Source: RHKX01 sp964641695
Lineage (GTDB): Bacteria > Actinomycetota > Thermoleophilia > Solirubrobacterales > 70-9
Direction: 5' to 3'
Assembly: GCA_964641695.1 (NCBI GenBank)
Contig: CAZXKG010000020.1
Span: 1 to 31,683 of the forward strand
DNA length: 31,683 nt
The position numbers and the translations under genes were made by a program. The notes under the pieces are model-generated. The model made no database searches, was not told the DNA's origin, and saw only the letters and a list, made by a program, of their open reading frames with translations. Numbering within the stretch: position 1 is the stretch's first letter; the number at the start of each line of letters is the position of its first letter. Positions 14,944-23,187 of the stretch are shown piece by piece.

Positions 14944-16053
14944 TCAGTCCTCGACCGCAGCGGCCGTCGAACCGGGCGGGTCGCCGCCACTCCCGCCGTG
15001 ACGACGAGCCCGAAGCAGCGGCCAGGTGATCTCCCGCCCGCCGGTCAACCCATCGGGGCGCCGATGGAGAGCGTACAGCATGGCTAACGATAATGCGACT
15101 TGCCACAAACCTACCGGCGCAGTCACCTCGAGCGGGCCGATCGACACTCCCCGCTCGAACTGCACGAATATCTCCGACAGGACGCTGATCACGAGAACGC
15201 CGACGACGGCGCCGCTGAGACTCCGCATGCCGCCGATCACGAGCATCGCAATGGTCACGAAGGTGAGCCGGAGGAAGAAGGCATCCGGCTGGATCGAGCC
15301 TTGCACCTGTCCGTAGAGGGCCCCCGCGACGCCGGCGATGAACGCCGAGAACACGAACGCGACCGTGCGCGCGTGGGCGATCTTGATCCCGACCGCACGT
15401 GCGGCGACGTCATCCTCCCGGGTGGCCCGGATCCGCTTGCAGATGGAGGTCTGCTGGAAAGCCCACGCCACGACGATCGAAAGCAGCGCCGTGGCCAGCA
15501 CAGCCGTGAAGCCGATCGACGGCAGGTTCGACATCCCCTGCGCGGCGTTCGTCCCCCCCTTCCAGTTGGAGGCAACGACGTTGATGATGATCAGGACCAC
15601 GAAGGTCGCAAGCGCCGCGTTCAAACCCGCCAACCGCATCAGGGCGGGACTGAGCACGAGGGCGAGCACCACCGCTGCCAGGCCGCCGGCGATGATGGCC
15701 GGCACGGTAGGCAGATGCGCGGCTTGGAACGCCTGCAGCATGTCGGGGAACAGGAGCTCCTTCATCGCCGGATCGAGCACGAGGATCGCGCCGGTGTAGG
15801 CACCGAAGATCACGAATATCAAGTGACCGAACGACAGCACGCCGCTGTTGCCGGCGAAGACGTAGAGGGCGATCACGATCAGGAGGTTCACCAACATCGC
15901 GAGCGCGCTGCGCTCGATCGACGCTGCCGCGAGGGTGCCGATGAAGCTCACTCCCGCGACGAGCACGCAGAGCACCAGCGGAGTGGCGATCAGCGCCAGC
16001 CACTTCTGCTTGCGGTCGGGCTCGCCGGTGAGCCCCTGATCCCCGCCCGTCAT
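14944..16053 (-). CDS. livM: Branched-chain amino acid-type ABC permease, LivM-like
   Basis: A 369-residue integral membrane permease of the BPD_transp_2 family. About ten hydrophobic segments are visible, from residue 18 to about 340, and the usual LivM features GNSGVLSFGHLIFVIFGAY (68-86) and the cytoplasmic coupling stretch RIRATREDDVAARAVGI (about 209-225) are present. The coupling helix contacts the ATPases. The start overlaps the livH stop by four bases (ATGA). A C-terminal polar tail rich in Arg/Gly has no family counterpart. With LivH it forms the channel for the compound bound by the LivK-like lipoprotein. Confidence 0.92.
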   Translation of the reverse strand: MTGGDQGLTGEPDRKQKWLALIATPLVLCVLVAGVSFIGTLAAASIERSALAMLVNLLIVIALYVFAGNSGVLSFGHLIFVIFGAYTGAILVLDPAMKELLFPDMLQAFQAAHLPTVPAIIAGGLAAVVLALVLSPALMRLAGLNAALATFVVLIIINVVASNWKGGTNAAQGMSNLPSIGFTAVLATALLSIVVAWAFQQTSICKRIRATREDDVAARAVGIKIAHARTVAFVFSAFIAGVAGALYGQVQGSIQPDAFFLRLTFVTIAMLVIGGMRSLSGAVVGVLVISVLSEIFVQFERGVSIGPLEVTAPVGLWQVALSLAMLYALHRRPDGLTGGREITWPLLRARRHGGSGGDPPGSTAAAVED

Positions 16054-16934
16054 ACCCGCACCTTCGCGGCCGCCACGGGAATCAGGCCCGCAGGTCGGAA
16101 CACCAGGATGCCGAGGACGACCGCGAACACGAACGCATCCCGGTACGCCCTCAGCTCGATCGGCAGCGTCACCTGCAAGATCACCGTCAGCACTCCGAGA
16201 AGAAGGCCACCCGCAACCGCTCCCCGCAAGGAGCCGAGGCCTCCGATGATCGTGGCGATGAACGCGAACAGGATCGGCTGGACTCCGATCTCAGGGGTCA
16301 GACTCCCGGTGCGCGCGATCAGCAGGAAGGCAGCGATCGCCGCCAGGATCCCGGAGATCGCGAATGCCGTTGCGATCACTCGATCGGCGCGGACCCCAAG
16401 CAGGCGAGCCATGTCGAAATCCTCCGCGGCAGCTCGGATCTGAGCTCCCAGCGCGGTCTTCAGAAGAAACGCACCCAAGACGACCAGCAACAGCGCCACC
16501 GCGCCGATCGTGATCAGGTCGAGGACCGTGGTCTGGATCCCGGCGATGTTCACGGAACCGCCCAGGCTCGCCCCCACCGTCAGCGTCTTCGTCTGCGACC
16601 CGAAGAACATCGTCGCCAGCGCCTGCAACATCGCGCTGAGGGCGAACGAGGTGACCAGCAGGGTCGCGGGCGACGCACCGCGTACCGGGCGAAACGCAGT
16701 CCGCTCCATGAGGATCGCTACAGCGGTCACGATCACGATGGCGAGTCCGATCAGCGGTATCGACGGCACGGATGCGAAGTAGAAGTAGACGAACGCGCCC
16801 ACCATGACGAGCTCTCCATGCGCGAAGTTGATCAGCCTCATGACGCCGAACACCAACGCCACCGGCAAGGCATACAACGCATAGAGGGCGCCCAACGACA
16901 GGGCTTCGACACTATGTTGGATGACAGATTCCAT
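16050..16934 (-). CDS. livH: Branched-chain amino acid-type ABC permease, LivH-like
   Basis: A 294-residue permease, the usual LivH length. The signature ALYALPVALVFGVMRLINFAHGELVMVGA (about 17-47) is the standard LivH start of the pore, and the coupling region IRAAAEDFDMARLLGVRADR is at about 166-185. Some eight hydrophobic helices follow. ATG at 16934 has a purine-rich ACGGGA site. It begins 8 bases after livF and overlaps livM, so all four liv genes are one transcript. Confidence 0.93.
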   Translation of the reverse strand: MESVIQHSVEALSLGALYALYALPVALVFGVMRLINFAHGELVMVGAFVYFYFASVPSIPLIGLAIVIVTAVAILMERTAFRPVRGASPATLLVTSFALSAMLQALATMFFGSQTKTLTVGASLGGSVNIAGIQTTVLDLITIGAVALLLVVLGAFLLKTALGAQIRAAAEDFDMARLLGVRADRVIATAFAISGILAAIAAFLLIARTGSLTPEIGVQPILFAFIATIIGGLGSLRGAVAGGLLLGVLTVILQVTLPIELRAYRDAFVFAVVLGILVFRPAGLIPVAAAKVRV

Positions 16935-16942
16935 GATTCCCG

Positions 16943-17680
16943 TTAGCCGACTTCCACACCCAGGTACTGCTCCGCGATCTCCTTCTCGCGCTGTCTGAGC
17001 TCCTCACGCGCCCCATGGTCCACGACTTCTCCTGACCGTAAGATGTAAGTGCGGTTCGCGAACTCCACCGCTTGAACCGCGTTCTGCTCGACGAGGACGA
17101 CCGTCACTCCGCTGCTGCGCAGCTCGTCGAGAACCTCGAAGATCTGCTTGATGACCAGAGGGGCAAGGCCCAAGGAAGGCTCGTCGAGCAACAGGACCTT
17201 GGGGTTACATACGAGCGCTCGCGCGATTGCGAGCTGCTGCTGCTCTCCTCCCGAGAGTCGCCCGGCCGGAGATGAGTAGTACCTCTTCAGGACCGGGAAC
17301 CGTTCGAGCAGATCCTCGATGTCGCTTGCCGCCTGCTCGGTGTCGGAGCGCACCGTCGTTCCAAGCTGGAGGTTCTCGCCGACGGTCATCGTGGCGAAGA
17401 TGCGGCGGCCCTCGGGAACCAGGCTGATGCCCATGCGGACGATGTTCTCGGCCGCGATCTTGACGAGCGGCTTCCCGGCCAGCGTGATCTCCCCGCCGGA
17501 GTGCGGGATCACGCCCGCGATCGCTCCCAGCAGGGTCGACTTGCCGGCACCGTTCTGGCCGATGATCGCGATCGCCTCCCCCTCTGCGACCTCGACGCTG
17601 ACTCCTCGCAGCGCCGCGATCGACCCGTAGTGCACGGTCAGATCCTTCACATCGAGGAGGGGATTCGCAGTTGCAGACAT
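16943..17680 (-). CDS. livF: ABC-transporter ATPase, LivF-like
   Basis: A 245-residue ATP-binding subunit. Walker A is GQNGAGKST (about 41-49), the signature is LSGGEQQQLAIARAL (about 143-157), Walker B is VLLLDEPSLGLAP, and the H-loop position is replaced by VLVEQNA as is normal in LivF. It is of typical length and starts 3 bases after livG ends. It would pair with LivG to power LivHM. Confidence 0.94.
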   Translation of the reverse strand: MSATANPLLDVKDLTVHYGSIAALRGVSVEVAEGEAIAIIGQNGAGKSTLLGAIAGVIPHSGGEITLAGKPLVKIAAENIVRMGISLVPEGRRIFATMTVGENLQLGTTVRSDTEQAASDIEDLLERFPVLKRYYSSPAGRLSGGEQQQLAIARALVCNPKVLLLDEPSLGLAPLVIKQIFEVLDELRSSGVTVVLVEQNAVQAVEFANRTYILRSGEVVDHGAREELRQREKEIAEQYLGVEVG

Positions 17681-17683
17681 CTG

Positions 17684-18448
17684 CTATGCCGCCTGTCCCA
17701 GGTACGCCCGCTGCACCTCGGGGCTTGCGCGGATCTCGGCGGGTGTACCGACTGCGAGTGTCTTGCCGTAATCCAACACCTGGATCCGTCCGCAGAGCTC
17801 CATCACGAAGCGCATGTCATGTTCGACTATCAGCAAACCGAAGTCCTGCCCCCCGCCGAGCGCTCGTAGAGCCTCGAGGAGATCGTCTCCCTCCCCGCTG
17901 TTCAACCCTGCCACCGGCTCATCCAGAAGCACGAACTGCGGCCGCGACACCAAGGCCCTCGCGATGCCGACGAGCCTCTCTTGACCGTGAGGAAGCGCCT
18001 TGGCCAGCAACTCGCCGAACGCGCCCAAACCGAGTCGATCGAGAATCGCCCGCGACTCGATCCGGGCCTGCTTGCCGGAGAGCCCCACCCCGAGCGCAGC
18101 CACCTCGACGTTCTCGAAGACGGTCAGCTCGGCGAACAACCTCACGCTCTGGAAGGTCCTGACCAGCCCGTTGCGCGCCATCTTCTCGGGCGACCAGCGG
18201 GTTACGTCGTGGTCGTCGAGGCTGACGGTTCCACCGGTAGGACGCTGGAACCCGGAGAAGACGTTGATCAGCGTGGTCTTACCGGCTCCGTTCGGACCGA
18301 TCAGGCCGAGGATCTCACCGTGGCGCACGTGTATGTCAACGCCGTCCAGCGCCTTCACACCTTCGAAATGAACAGCGATCGCTTGCCCTCGAAGGCCTTC
18401 GCCCAGAGCATCCGGACGCGCATCTGCTCGCTCCTCCATCGCCTCCAC
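17684..18448 (-). CDS. livG: ABC-transporter ATPase, LivG-like
   Basis: A 254-residue ATP-binding subunit, first gene of the liv operon. Walker A is GPNGAGKTT (about 52-60), the Q-loop is in VRTFQSVRLF, Walker B is FVLLDEPVAGLN and the H-loop is VEHDMRFV. The signature, usually LPYGxQRRLEIARAL in LivG, is here LPHGQERLVGIARAL, somewhat divergent but keeping the G. An N-terminal extension of about 20 polar residues precedes the domain, so the true start may lie a little downstream; the first ATG (18448) and the next (18439) are both possible. Promoter with shared palindrome about 100 bases upstream. Confidence 0.93.
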   Translation of the reverse strand: MEAMEERADARPDALGEGLRGQAIAVHFEGVKALDGVDIHVRHGEILGLIGPNGAGKTTLINVFSGFQRPTGGTVSLDDHDVTRWSPEKMARNGLVRTFQSVRLFAELTVFENVEVAALGVGLSGKQARIESRAILDRLGLGAFGELLAKALPHGQERLVGIARALVSRPQFVLLDEPVAGLNSGEGDDLLEALRALGGGQDFGLLIVEHDMRFVMELCGRIQVLDYGKTLAVGTPAEIRASPEVQRAYLGQAA

Positions 18449-18490
18449 GATCCTGTGACAACCCCGTTTCGTACCCGCCCCGCGAGGGGC

Positions 18491-18516
18491 CCAGATCTGG
18501 CCCTACGAGATAGGGC
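18491..18516 (-). promoter_or_regulatory. Palindrome cluster at the start of the liv transcript
   Basis: CCAGATCTGG (18491-18500) is a perfect 10-base palindrome whose halves match the CCAG/CTGG ends of the shared element. Next to it, GCCCTA (18500-18505) and TAGGGC (18511-18516) form a perfect 6-base stem with a 5-base loop. They fall just downstream of the predicted transcription start, so they may act as a second operator or as a hairpin in the leader RNA. Confidence 0.45.
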
Positions 18517-18529
18517 ACAGACCGTCCCG

Positions 18530-18565
18530 AGTTTGATTCCACGTCTGGTTCCGGTCAAGTGCCAG
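18530..18565 (-). promoter_or_regulatory. liv-operon promoter with shared palindrome (copy 3)
   Basis: Reading toward livG the element is CTGGCAC-N7-GAACCAG (18545-18565), extended by an A/T pair on the outside. The spacer holds TTGACC (18553-18558) as -35 and 17 bases later CAAACT (18530-18535) as -10. It is the best -35 of the set together with that of livK. Confidence 0.72.
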
Positions 18566-18818
18566 ATAGCTCGCGATCCAAGGTGCCAGACCGCAGGGAA
18601 CTGCACGCCTCCTCCATCCGTCGTCGCCGGCCAGCCGCTCGACGCTCGCATTCCGAGGCCTGGCTTCCCCTGCACCGCAGCCGGATCGCCGTGGTCACCG
18701 TGGCGGCGCCGCTCACGCTGGACCCGGCAAGGTCCACGATGCTGGGCCTACCCAAGGGCCGGGCCGGTGCCTACGATCGCATCTTGCCGAACGAAGCCCT
18801 GCCTGGAAGCTACGACCC

Positions 18819-19403
18819 GTGATCTCCGGGGTACGGATGATCGAGGCTCATGAGACGCCCCAGCTGTCCGAGACGCTGGCGGTCGCGTTTCACGACGATC
18901 CGGCGCTCGGTTGGTGCTTCACGGACCGGGATCGCCGTACATCCATCTACCCGGCCTTCTTCCAGGTCATCCTCCGCGCGTACCTCGCCCAGGGCCAGGT
19001 CTTCACGGCCGGCCGGTTCGACGCGGGGGCGATCTGCTTGCCGTCCGGCATGAAGGTCGACCGGGAGCAGCTTGCGATGCTCGACGGGATCGCCGGCGAG
19101 TACGCGCCGCGGCTGACCACGATCGCCTCCCTGACGAGGGACTCACATCCTCGTACCCCCCACTACTTCGTCGCCTTCATCGGAACACGTCCCGAATCGC
19201 AGGGTCGAGGGATCGGATCGGCGTTGCTGTATCACCTGCTCACCCGCAACGACCGCGAGGGCGTGGCCACCTACCTCGAAGCCACGAGCCCGTTGAATCG
19301 ACGTCTCTACGCCGAGCATGGGTTCGAGACCATCGGCCGGGTCGACCTGCCGAGCGGCCCGAGCATGTGGCCGATGTGGCGCGAGCCGGGGAGGGAGGGG
19401 TGA
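18819..19403 (+). CDS. GNAT-family N-acetyltransferase
   Basis: A 194-residue GNAT protein. The acetyl-CoA pyrophosphate loop is RPESQGRGIGSALLYHLL (about 128-145), followed by the usual TYLEATSPLNRRLYAEHGFE (about 156-175). The first start is GTG 18819; an in-frame ATG at 18837 (residue 7), preceded by GGGG, is likely the better one. It lies divergent from livG and convergent with the EamA gene, only 15 bases from its end. The acceptor substrate is unknown, and it has no copy of the shared palindrome pointing toward it. Confidence 0.88.
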   Translation: MISGVRMIEAHETPQLSETLAVAFHDDPALGWCFTDRDRRTSIYPAFFQVILRAYLAQGQVFTAGRFDAGAICLPSGMKVDREQLAMLDGIAGEYAPRLTTIASLTRDSHPRTPHYFVAFIGTRPESQGRGIGSALLYHLLTRNDREGVATYLEATSPLNRRLYAEHGFETIGRVDLPSGPSMWPMWREPGREG

Positions 19404-19418
19404 CGCCACTACGGCCGA

Positions 19419-20357
19419 TCACGACGGTGGCCGTGGCGGCTCGTCGCTGAGGACCGGCTCGCCGCGATCGCCGACCACCTCACCCCTGCGGATGTAGATG
19501 ACCGCAGCCCCGGCCAGGACCAAGGCGCATCCGATGACCTGGGAGATCGACAGGCTCTCGGAGAAGAGGCCGAAGGCGAGCAGGGCGGCGAGGGCCGGCT
19601 CGACCATCGCGACGATCGCGGCCCTCCCGCCCGGGACGTGCTTGAGCGCGGCGAGCATCGCGAGGAACGGCAGCACCGTTCCGCCCAGGATCGCCGCGAT
19701 CATCAACGCCACGATCTTGACGCTCAGCAGCTCGTCGAACGGGATCGTCCACACCGGTCGTACCGTCAACCAGAAGAGGGCTGCGAAGGCAAACGACCAC
19801 ACGAGCACGGTCAGCGGCCTGTACTCGCGCCCGGCGCGTTCGGCCCCGGCGATCCAGACGGCGTAGCAGACGGCTGATGCGATCCCCGCGCCGATGCCGA
19901 TCACATCCAGCTCAGAGGCCCCCAGGCCGCCGGCGACCAGGAACGTCCCGCTGAGCCCGAGGAGGAACGCATACCAAGCAGCACCGATCGGGGTCCCGGC
20001 CGTCACCCGCGCCAGGACGAGCAGGAACAGCGGACACAGGTAGGCGAGGCTTTGCGCAACCCCGATCTCGACCCGCTCGATGGCGATGTAGTTGAACGCG
20101 TAGACGAAGGCGAACCCCGGGATGCCGATGAGCGCGAACAACGGCAGCGCCGAGGGACGGCAGCGCAGCATCGTCCGATTCGAGACGAGTGCGACCACCA
20201 GGAAGCATGCGCACGCCCCCACCGACCTGAGCTCGGCGAGGAGAAACGGGGAGATCCCCTCCTCGAGCAGCGCCCGGGAGAGGTTCGCGTTGAGCGCCCA
20301 CAGGGTGGCCGCGACGAGCACCAGGGCGATGCCCTTCCGCCCCACATCGGCCGTCAT
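19419..20357 (-). CDS. EamA/DMT-family permease
   Basis: A 312-residue drug/metabolite transporter superfamily protein with two EamA repeats and about ten transmembrane helices. The first repeat begins LVLVAATLWALNANLSRAL and contains the charged ELRSVGA; the second ends with VEPALAALLAFGLFSESLSISQVIG, the typical EamA closing motif (PxxAxLxxxxxxxE). It is the last gene of the MaoC-ligase-HyuAB-MDR operon, 34 bases after the reductase gene. Members export or import amino acids and metabolites; here it could remove an intermediate or by-product. Cargo unknown. Confidence 0.88.
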   Translation of the reverse strand: MTADVGRKGIALVLVAATLWALNANLSRALLEEGISPFLLAELRSVGACACFLVVALVSNRTMLRCRPSALPLFALIGIPGFAFVYAFNYIAIERVEIGVAQSLAYLCPLFLLVLARVTAGTPIGAAWYAFLLGLSGTFLVAGGLGASELDVIGIGAGIASAVCYAVWIAGAERAGREYRPLTVLVWSFAFAALFWLTVRPVWTIPFDELLSVKIVALMIAAILGGTVLPFLAMLAALKHVPGGRAAIVAMVEPALAALLAFGLFSESLSISQVIGCALVLAGAAVIYIRRGEVVGDRGEPVLSDEPPRPPS

Positions 20358-20391
20358 CGCAGCCGGACTCCAGGCCGAGCGAGGTTCGTGT

Positions 20392-21372
20392 CTACGGCGT
20401 CAAGACGATCTTGCCGCTCATCGTCCTCTCCACCATCGCCCGAATGGCCTCCGCCGCGTCCTGCAGAGGAACCACGCGATCGATCACGGGGCGGACGCCG
20501 GCGGACACGCAGAGGTTGAGGAGGTGCTCCAGCTCCGTACGCGTCCCCATGGTCGAGCCGATCACTTGAAGCGAGCGGAAGAACACGCGCTGAAGATCAG
20601 CGGGGGGGTTCGCACCGCTGGTGGCACCCGAGACGACGATGCAACCGCCGGGCTTGAGCGCACGCAGGGAGTGCGCCCACGTGTCCTCGCCGACGACCTC
20701 CATCACGGCATCCACGCGGTCAGGCAACCGCTCGCCGGGCTCGAACGTACGGTGCGCGCCCAGGCCGGTGGCGAACTCCCGCTTCTCCTCGGTCCTCCCC
20801 GTGGCCCAGACCTCGAGTCCGCACGTGCGTCCGAGGCTGATCAGGGCCGTCGCCACGCCGCCGGTCGCACCCTGCACCAGGACACGCTGGCCGGGCGTCA
20901 AGCGGCCCTGGCCGAACAACATCCGATACGCGGTCAGCCATGCCGTGGGCAGGCAGGCGGCTTCCTCGAAGGTCAGCTGCTCCGGCATCTCGACCAGGTT
21001 CTCCCGAGGCACGACGACCTGCTCGGCGAACGTTCCCTGGTAGCGCTCCGACAGCAGGGAACGGCTGGGGTCGAGGGTGTTGTCTCCATCCCAATCCCTG
21101 TCGCCGATCACCGGGTAGACGATCACGTTGCGCCCGTCGGCATCGACACCCGCGGCGTCCGTGCCCAGGATCATCGGCAGCTGCTCCTGCTTGAGACCGA
21201 CCCCGCGCAACGACCAGACGTCGTGGTGATTGAGAGAGGCCGCCCGAACTTCGACGGTCGTCCATCCCTCCGGTACCTCCGGAAGGGGACGCTCGCCGAT
21301 CTCGAGACCGCTGAGCGGCTCCGAGGAATCGAACTCGCGTGCGTAAGCAGCGAGCATCGATGCCATGCTCAC
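20392..21372 (-). CDS. Zinc-independent medium-chain reductase/dehydrogenase (MDR)
   Basis: A 326-residue MDR-family oxidoreductase. The GroES-like domain contains RAASLNHHDVWSLRGVG (about 44-60) and LGTDAAG; the nucleotide-binding fold has VLVQGATGGVATALISLG (about 164-181), giving NADPH-type cofactor use by analogy. The four structural-zinc cysteines are absent; the Cys/His set for catalytic zinc is also not visible (NHHD, no Cys), so a quinone-reductase or enoyl-reductase-like role is more likely than alcohol dehydrogenase. The start GTG overlaps the HyuB stop (GTGA); ATG at 21366 is an alternative. Its place after HyuB and with the acyl-CoA ligase suggests reduction or oxidation of a pathway intermediate. 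Confidence 0.87.
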   Translation of the reverse strand: MSMASMLAAYAREFDSSEPLSGLEIGERPLPEVPEGWTTVEVRAASLNHHDVWSLRGVGLKQEQLPMILGTDAAGVDADGRNVIVYPVIGDRDWDGDNTLDPSRSLLSERYQGTFAEQVVVPRENLVEMPEQLTFEEAACLPTAWLTAYRMLFGQGRLTPGQRVLVQGATGGVATALISLGRTCGLEVWATGRTEEKREFATGLGAHRTFEPGERLPDRVDAVMEVVGEDTWAHSLRALKPGGCIVVSGATSGANPPADLQRVFFRSLQVIGSTMGTRTELEHLLNLCVSAGVRPVIDRVVPLQDAAEAIRAMVERTMSGKIVLTP

Positions 21373-23144
21373 TCACCACCCTTGGCGGCTTCGGTGCTCC
21401 TGAGGCGCTCGGTCCCGGCTTCGTCGAGCTCGTAGGTAGTGGTCAGCGACGTATCCGCGATCTCGTCCAGGACCACCCGGTAGGTGTCACGTGCCGCCTC
21501 GGGGCTGATCCAGCCATCGAGGACGTCCTCGAGCACCAGCTCAGGCTCCCGTTCGGCCGGTGGTCCGTAACCACCGCCGCCACCGTTCTTGTAGATGAGC
21601 CGATCCCCGGGGCCCACGATCACGTTGTCGACGAGCAAACCGACGCTCTCAGGCCCGTCCCCGCGGTCGAGCGATGCGGTCTGAGCCTCGCCCGGCTGAC
21701 CGCCGAACAGCCCCCAGATCGGGAACTTCCCACGGCCCGCCAGGGAGGTGCACGTCGCGTCGGCGGCGAAGCGGAACTTCCGCCGCAGGCAGTTCCCACC
21801 GCGCCGGCGTCCAGCTCCGCAGGAATCGACGACGAACGACCACTCCTCGATCACGAAGGGCACCTTCCGCTCCTCGTCCTCGCAGGGGATGTTCGTGGTC
21901 GTCGTCGTGTAGAGCGCCATCCCGACGCGACCGTCCAGATCCTTCGTCGCCCCCCAGCCTCCCGGGCCCCACGAGTAGGACACGTAGTCCCGGTCCCACC
22001 GTTCGTCGTGGCCGCCGATGATCAGCGACTGCAGGTTGTAGGAGGCCGCCATCGCCCGCTCGGGAACGACCTGCGAGAACGCGCCGAACACACACGCGGC
22101 GACGATGTCGAACGTCGTGCTCGCCATCGCCGACACCGCGGTCGGGTACTCGGCGTTGACGACGGTGCCGAGCGGCGCGTCGATCGTGATCCCGCTCATC
22201 ATCCCGTAGTTGACGGGAAGCTCCGGGAAGACGTACTTGGTGGCCACGTAGACGATCGCCGACGTGCTGGCCAGGGCGGCGTTGGCGGCGCCCTTGGCCT
22301 GGGGTGAGGTCCCGTCGAAGTCGAAGATCAGCTGATCGCCCGAGACCTTGAGCGTGAGCTTGATCGTCAGCGGATCGCCGGTGATCGGATCGGCGTCGAT
22401 CCAATCGGTGATCGAGTACTCACCGTCCTCCAGGGCCGCAACCGTGTCGCGGATCCGGGTCCGTCCGAACTCCTGGTACTCGCTCATCCAGGTCGTCAGC
22501 ACGTCGGCTCCGTACCGGTCCGCCAACTCGGCGAAGCGCTCGGTGGCTCGCTCGACGGCCGCGAGCATCGCCCGCAGGTCCCCCTCGGCGACGTCCTGAA
22601 CCCTGATGTTGGCTCGGATCAGCTGCCAGATGTCGTCGTTGATCACACCGTCGCGACTGAACACGACCGGGACGATCCGCAGGCCCTCGGCGTACGCGTT
22701 GGGGGCCTGGACGGCGATGCTCCCCGGGTTCATCCCGCCGACGTCGCCGATGTGCCCACAAGCGCCCACGAACCCGATCAGCTCGCCGGCGACGTAGACC
22801 GGAGCGATCAGGCGGATGTCGTTGAAGTGCGTGCCGCCGACCCACGGGCAGTTGACGATGTAGACCTCGCCCTCGCGCAGGTTCTCCTCGCCGATCCACT
22901 CGATCACCCCCTGGATCGTGAACTGGATCGTGCCCACGAACGCCGGCAGATCACGGCTACCAGTCGCGATCACGTTGCCCGACGGATCGGCCACCACCGA
23001 GCAGTAGTCGCGCGACTCACGGATGACCATCCCCATCGATGCGCGCTCGAGGATGTCGTCGGCTTCCTCCACGAGGGATTCGCACGCCCCCAGCAGCACT
23101 TGGGCCACGACGGGGTCCGTACGGAGCTCTGTTGCTGAAGTCAT
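21369..23144 (-). CDS. Hydantoinase B/oxoprolinase-family protein (HyuB-like)
   Basis: A 591-residue hydantoinase B/5-oxoprolinase C-terminal-type subunit. Landmarks are RESRDYCSVVADPSGNVIA (about 42-60), the active-site region VNCPWVGGTHFNDI, GHIGDVGGMNPGS, DFDGTSPQAKGAANA (about 275-290), the WGPGGWGATKDLDG loop and the glycine-rich KNGGGGGYGPP near the C-terminus, all normal for HyuB. An unusual variation is DSCGAGRRRGGN where most relatives have DSGGPG. A strong ribosome site (GGAGGT, 23153-23158, 8 bases from the ATG) fixes the start. HyuA/HyuB pairs hydrolyse cyclic amides with ATP or, in acetone/acetophenone carboxylases, carboxylate ketones. Neither can be excluded here. Confidence 0.93.
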   Translation of the reverse strand: MTSATELRTDPVVAQVLLGACESLVEEADDILERASMGMVIRESRDYCSVVADPSGNVIATGSRDLPAFVGTIQFTIQGVIEWIGEENLREGEVYIVNCPWVGGTHFNDIRLIAPVYVAGELIGFVGACGHIGDVGGMNPGSIAVQAPNAYAEGLRIVPVVFSRDGVINDDIWQLIRANIRVQDVAEGDLRAMLAAVERATERFAELADRYGADVLTTWMSEYQEFGRTRIRDTVAALEDGEYSITDWIDADPITGDPLTIKLTLKVSGDQLIFDFDGTSPQAKGAANAALASTSAIVYVATKYVFPELPVNYGMMSGITIDAPLGTVVNAEYPTAVSAMASTTFDIVAACVFGAFSQVVPERAMAASYNLQSLIIGGHDERWDRDYVSYSWGPGGWGATKDLDGRVGMALYTTTTTNIPCEDEERKVPFVIEEWSFVVDSCGAGRRRGGNCLRRKFRFAADATCTSLAGRGKFPIWGLFGGQPGEAQTASLDRGDGPESVGLLVDNVIVGPGDRLIYKNGGGGGYGPPAEREPELVLEDVLDGWISPEAARDTYRVVLDEIADTSLTTTYELDEAGTERLRSTEAAKGGE

Positions 23145-23187
23145 CTACAGCCACCTCCCAGGGGGCATCTCATACCGTCCAACAAAA

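Larger units (their letters stand above)
18449..18818. other. Divergent intergenic region between livG and the GNAT gene
   Basis: About 370 bases without a credible gene; it holds the liv promoter (18530-18565) and the palindromes at 18491-18516. The right part must also contain the GNAT promoter, which I could not identify. Confidence 0.6.
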
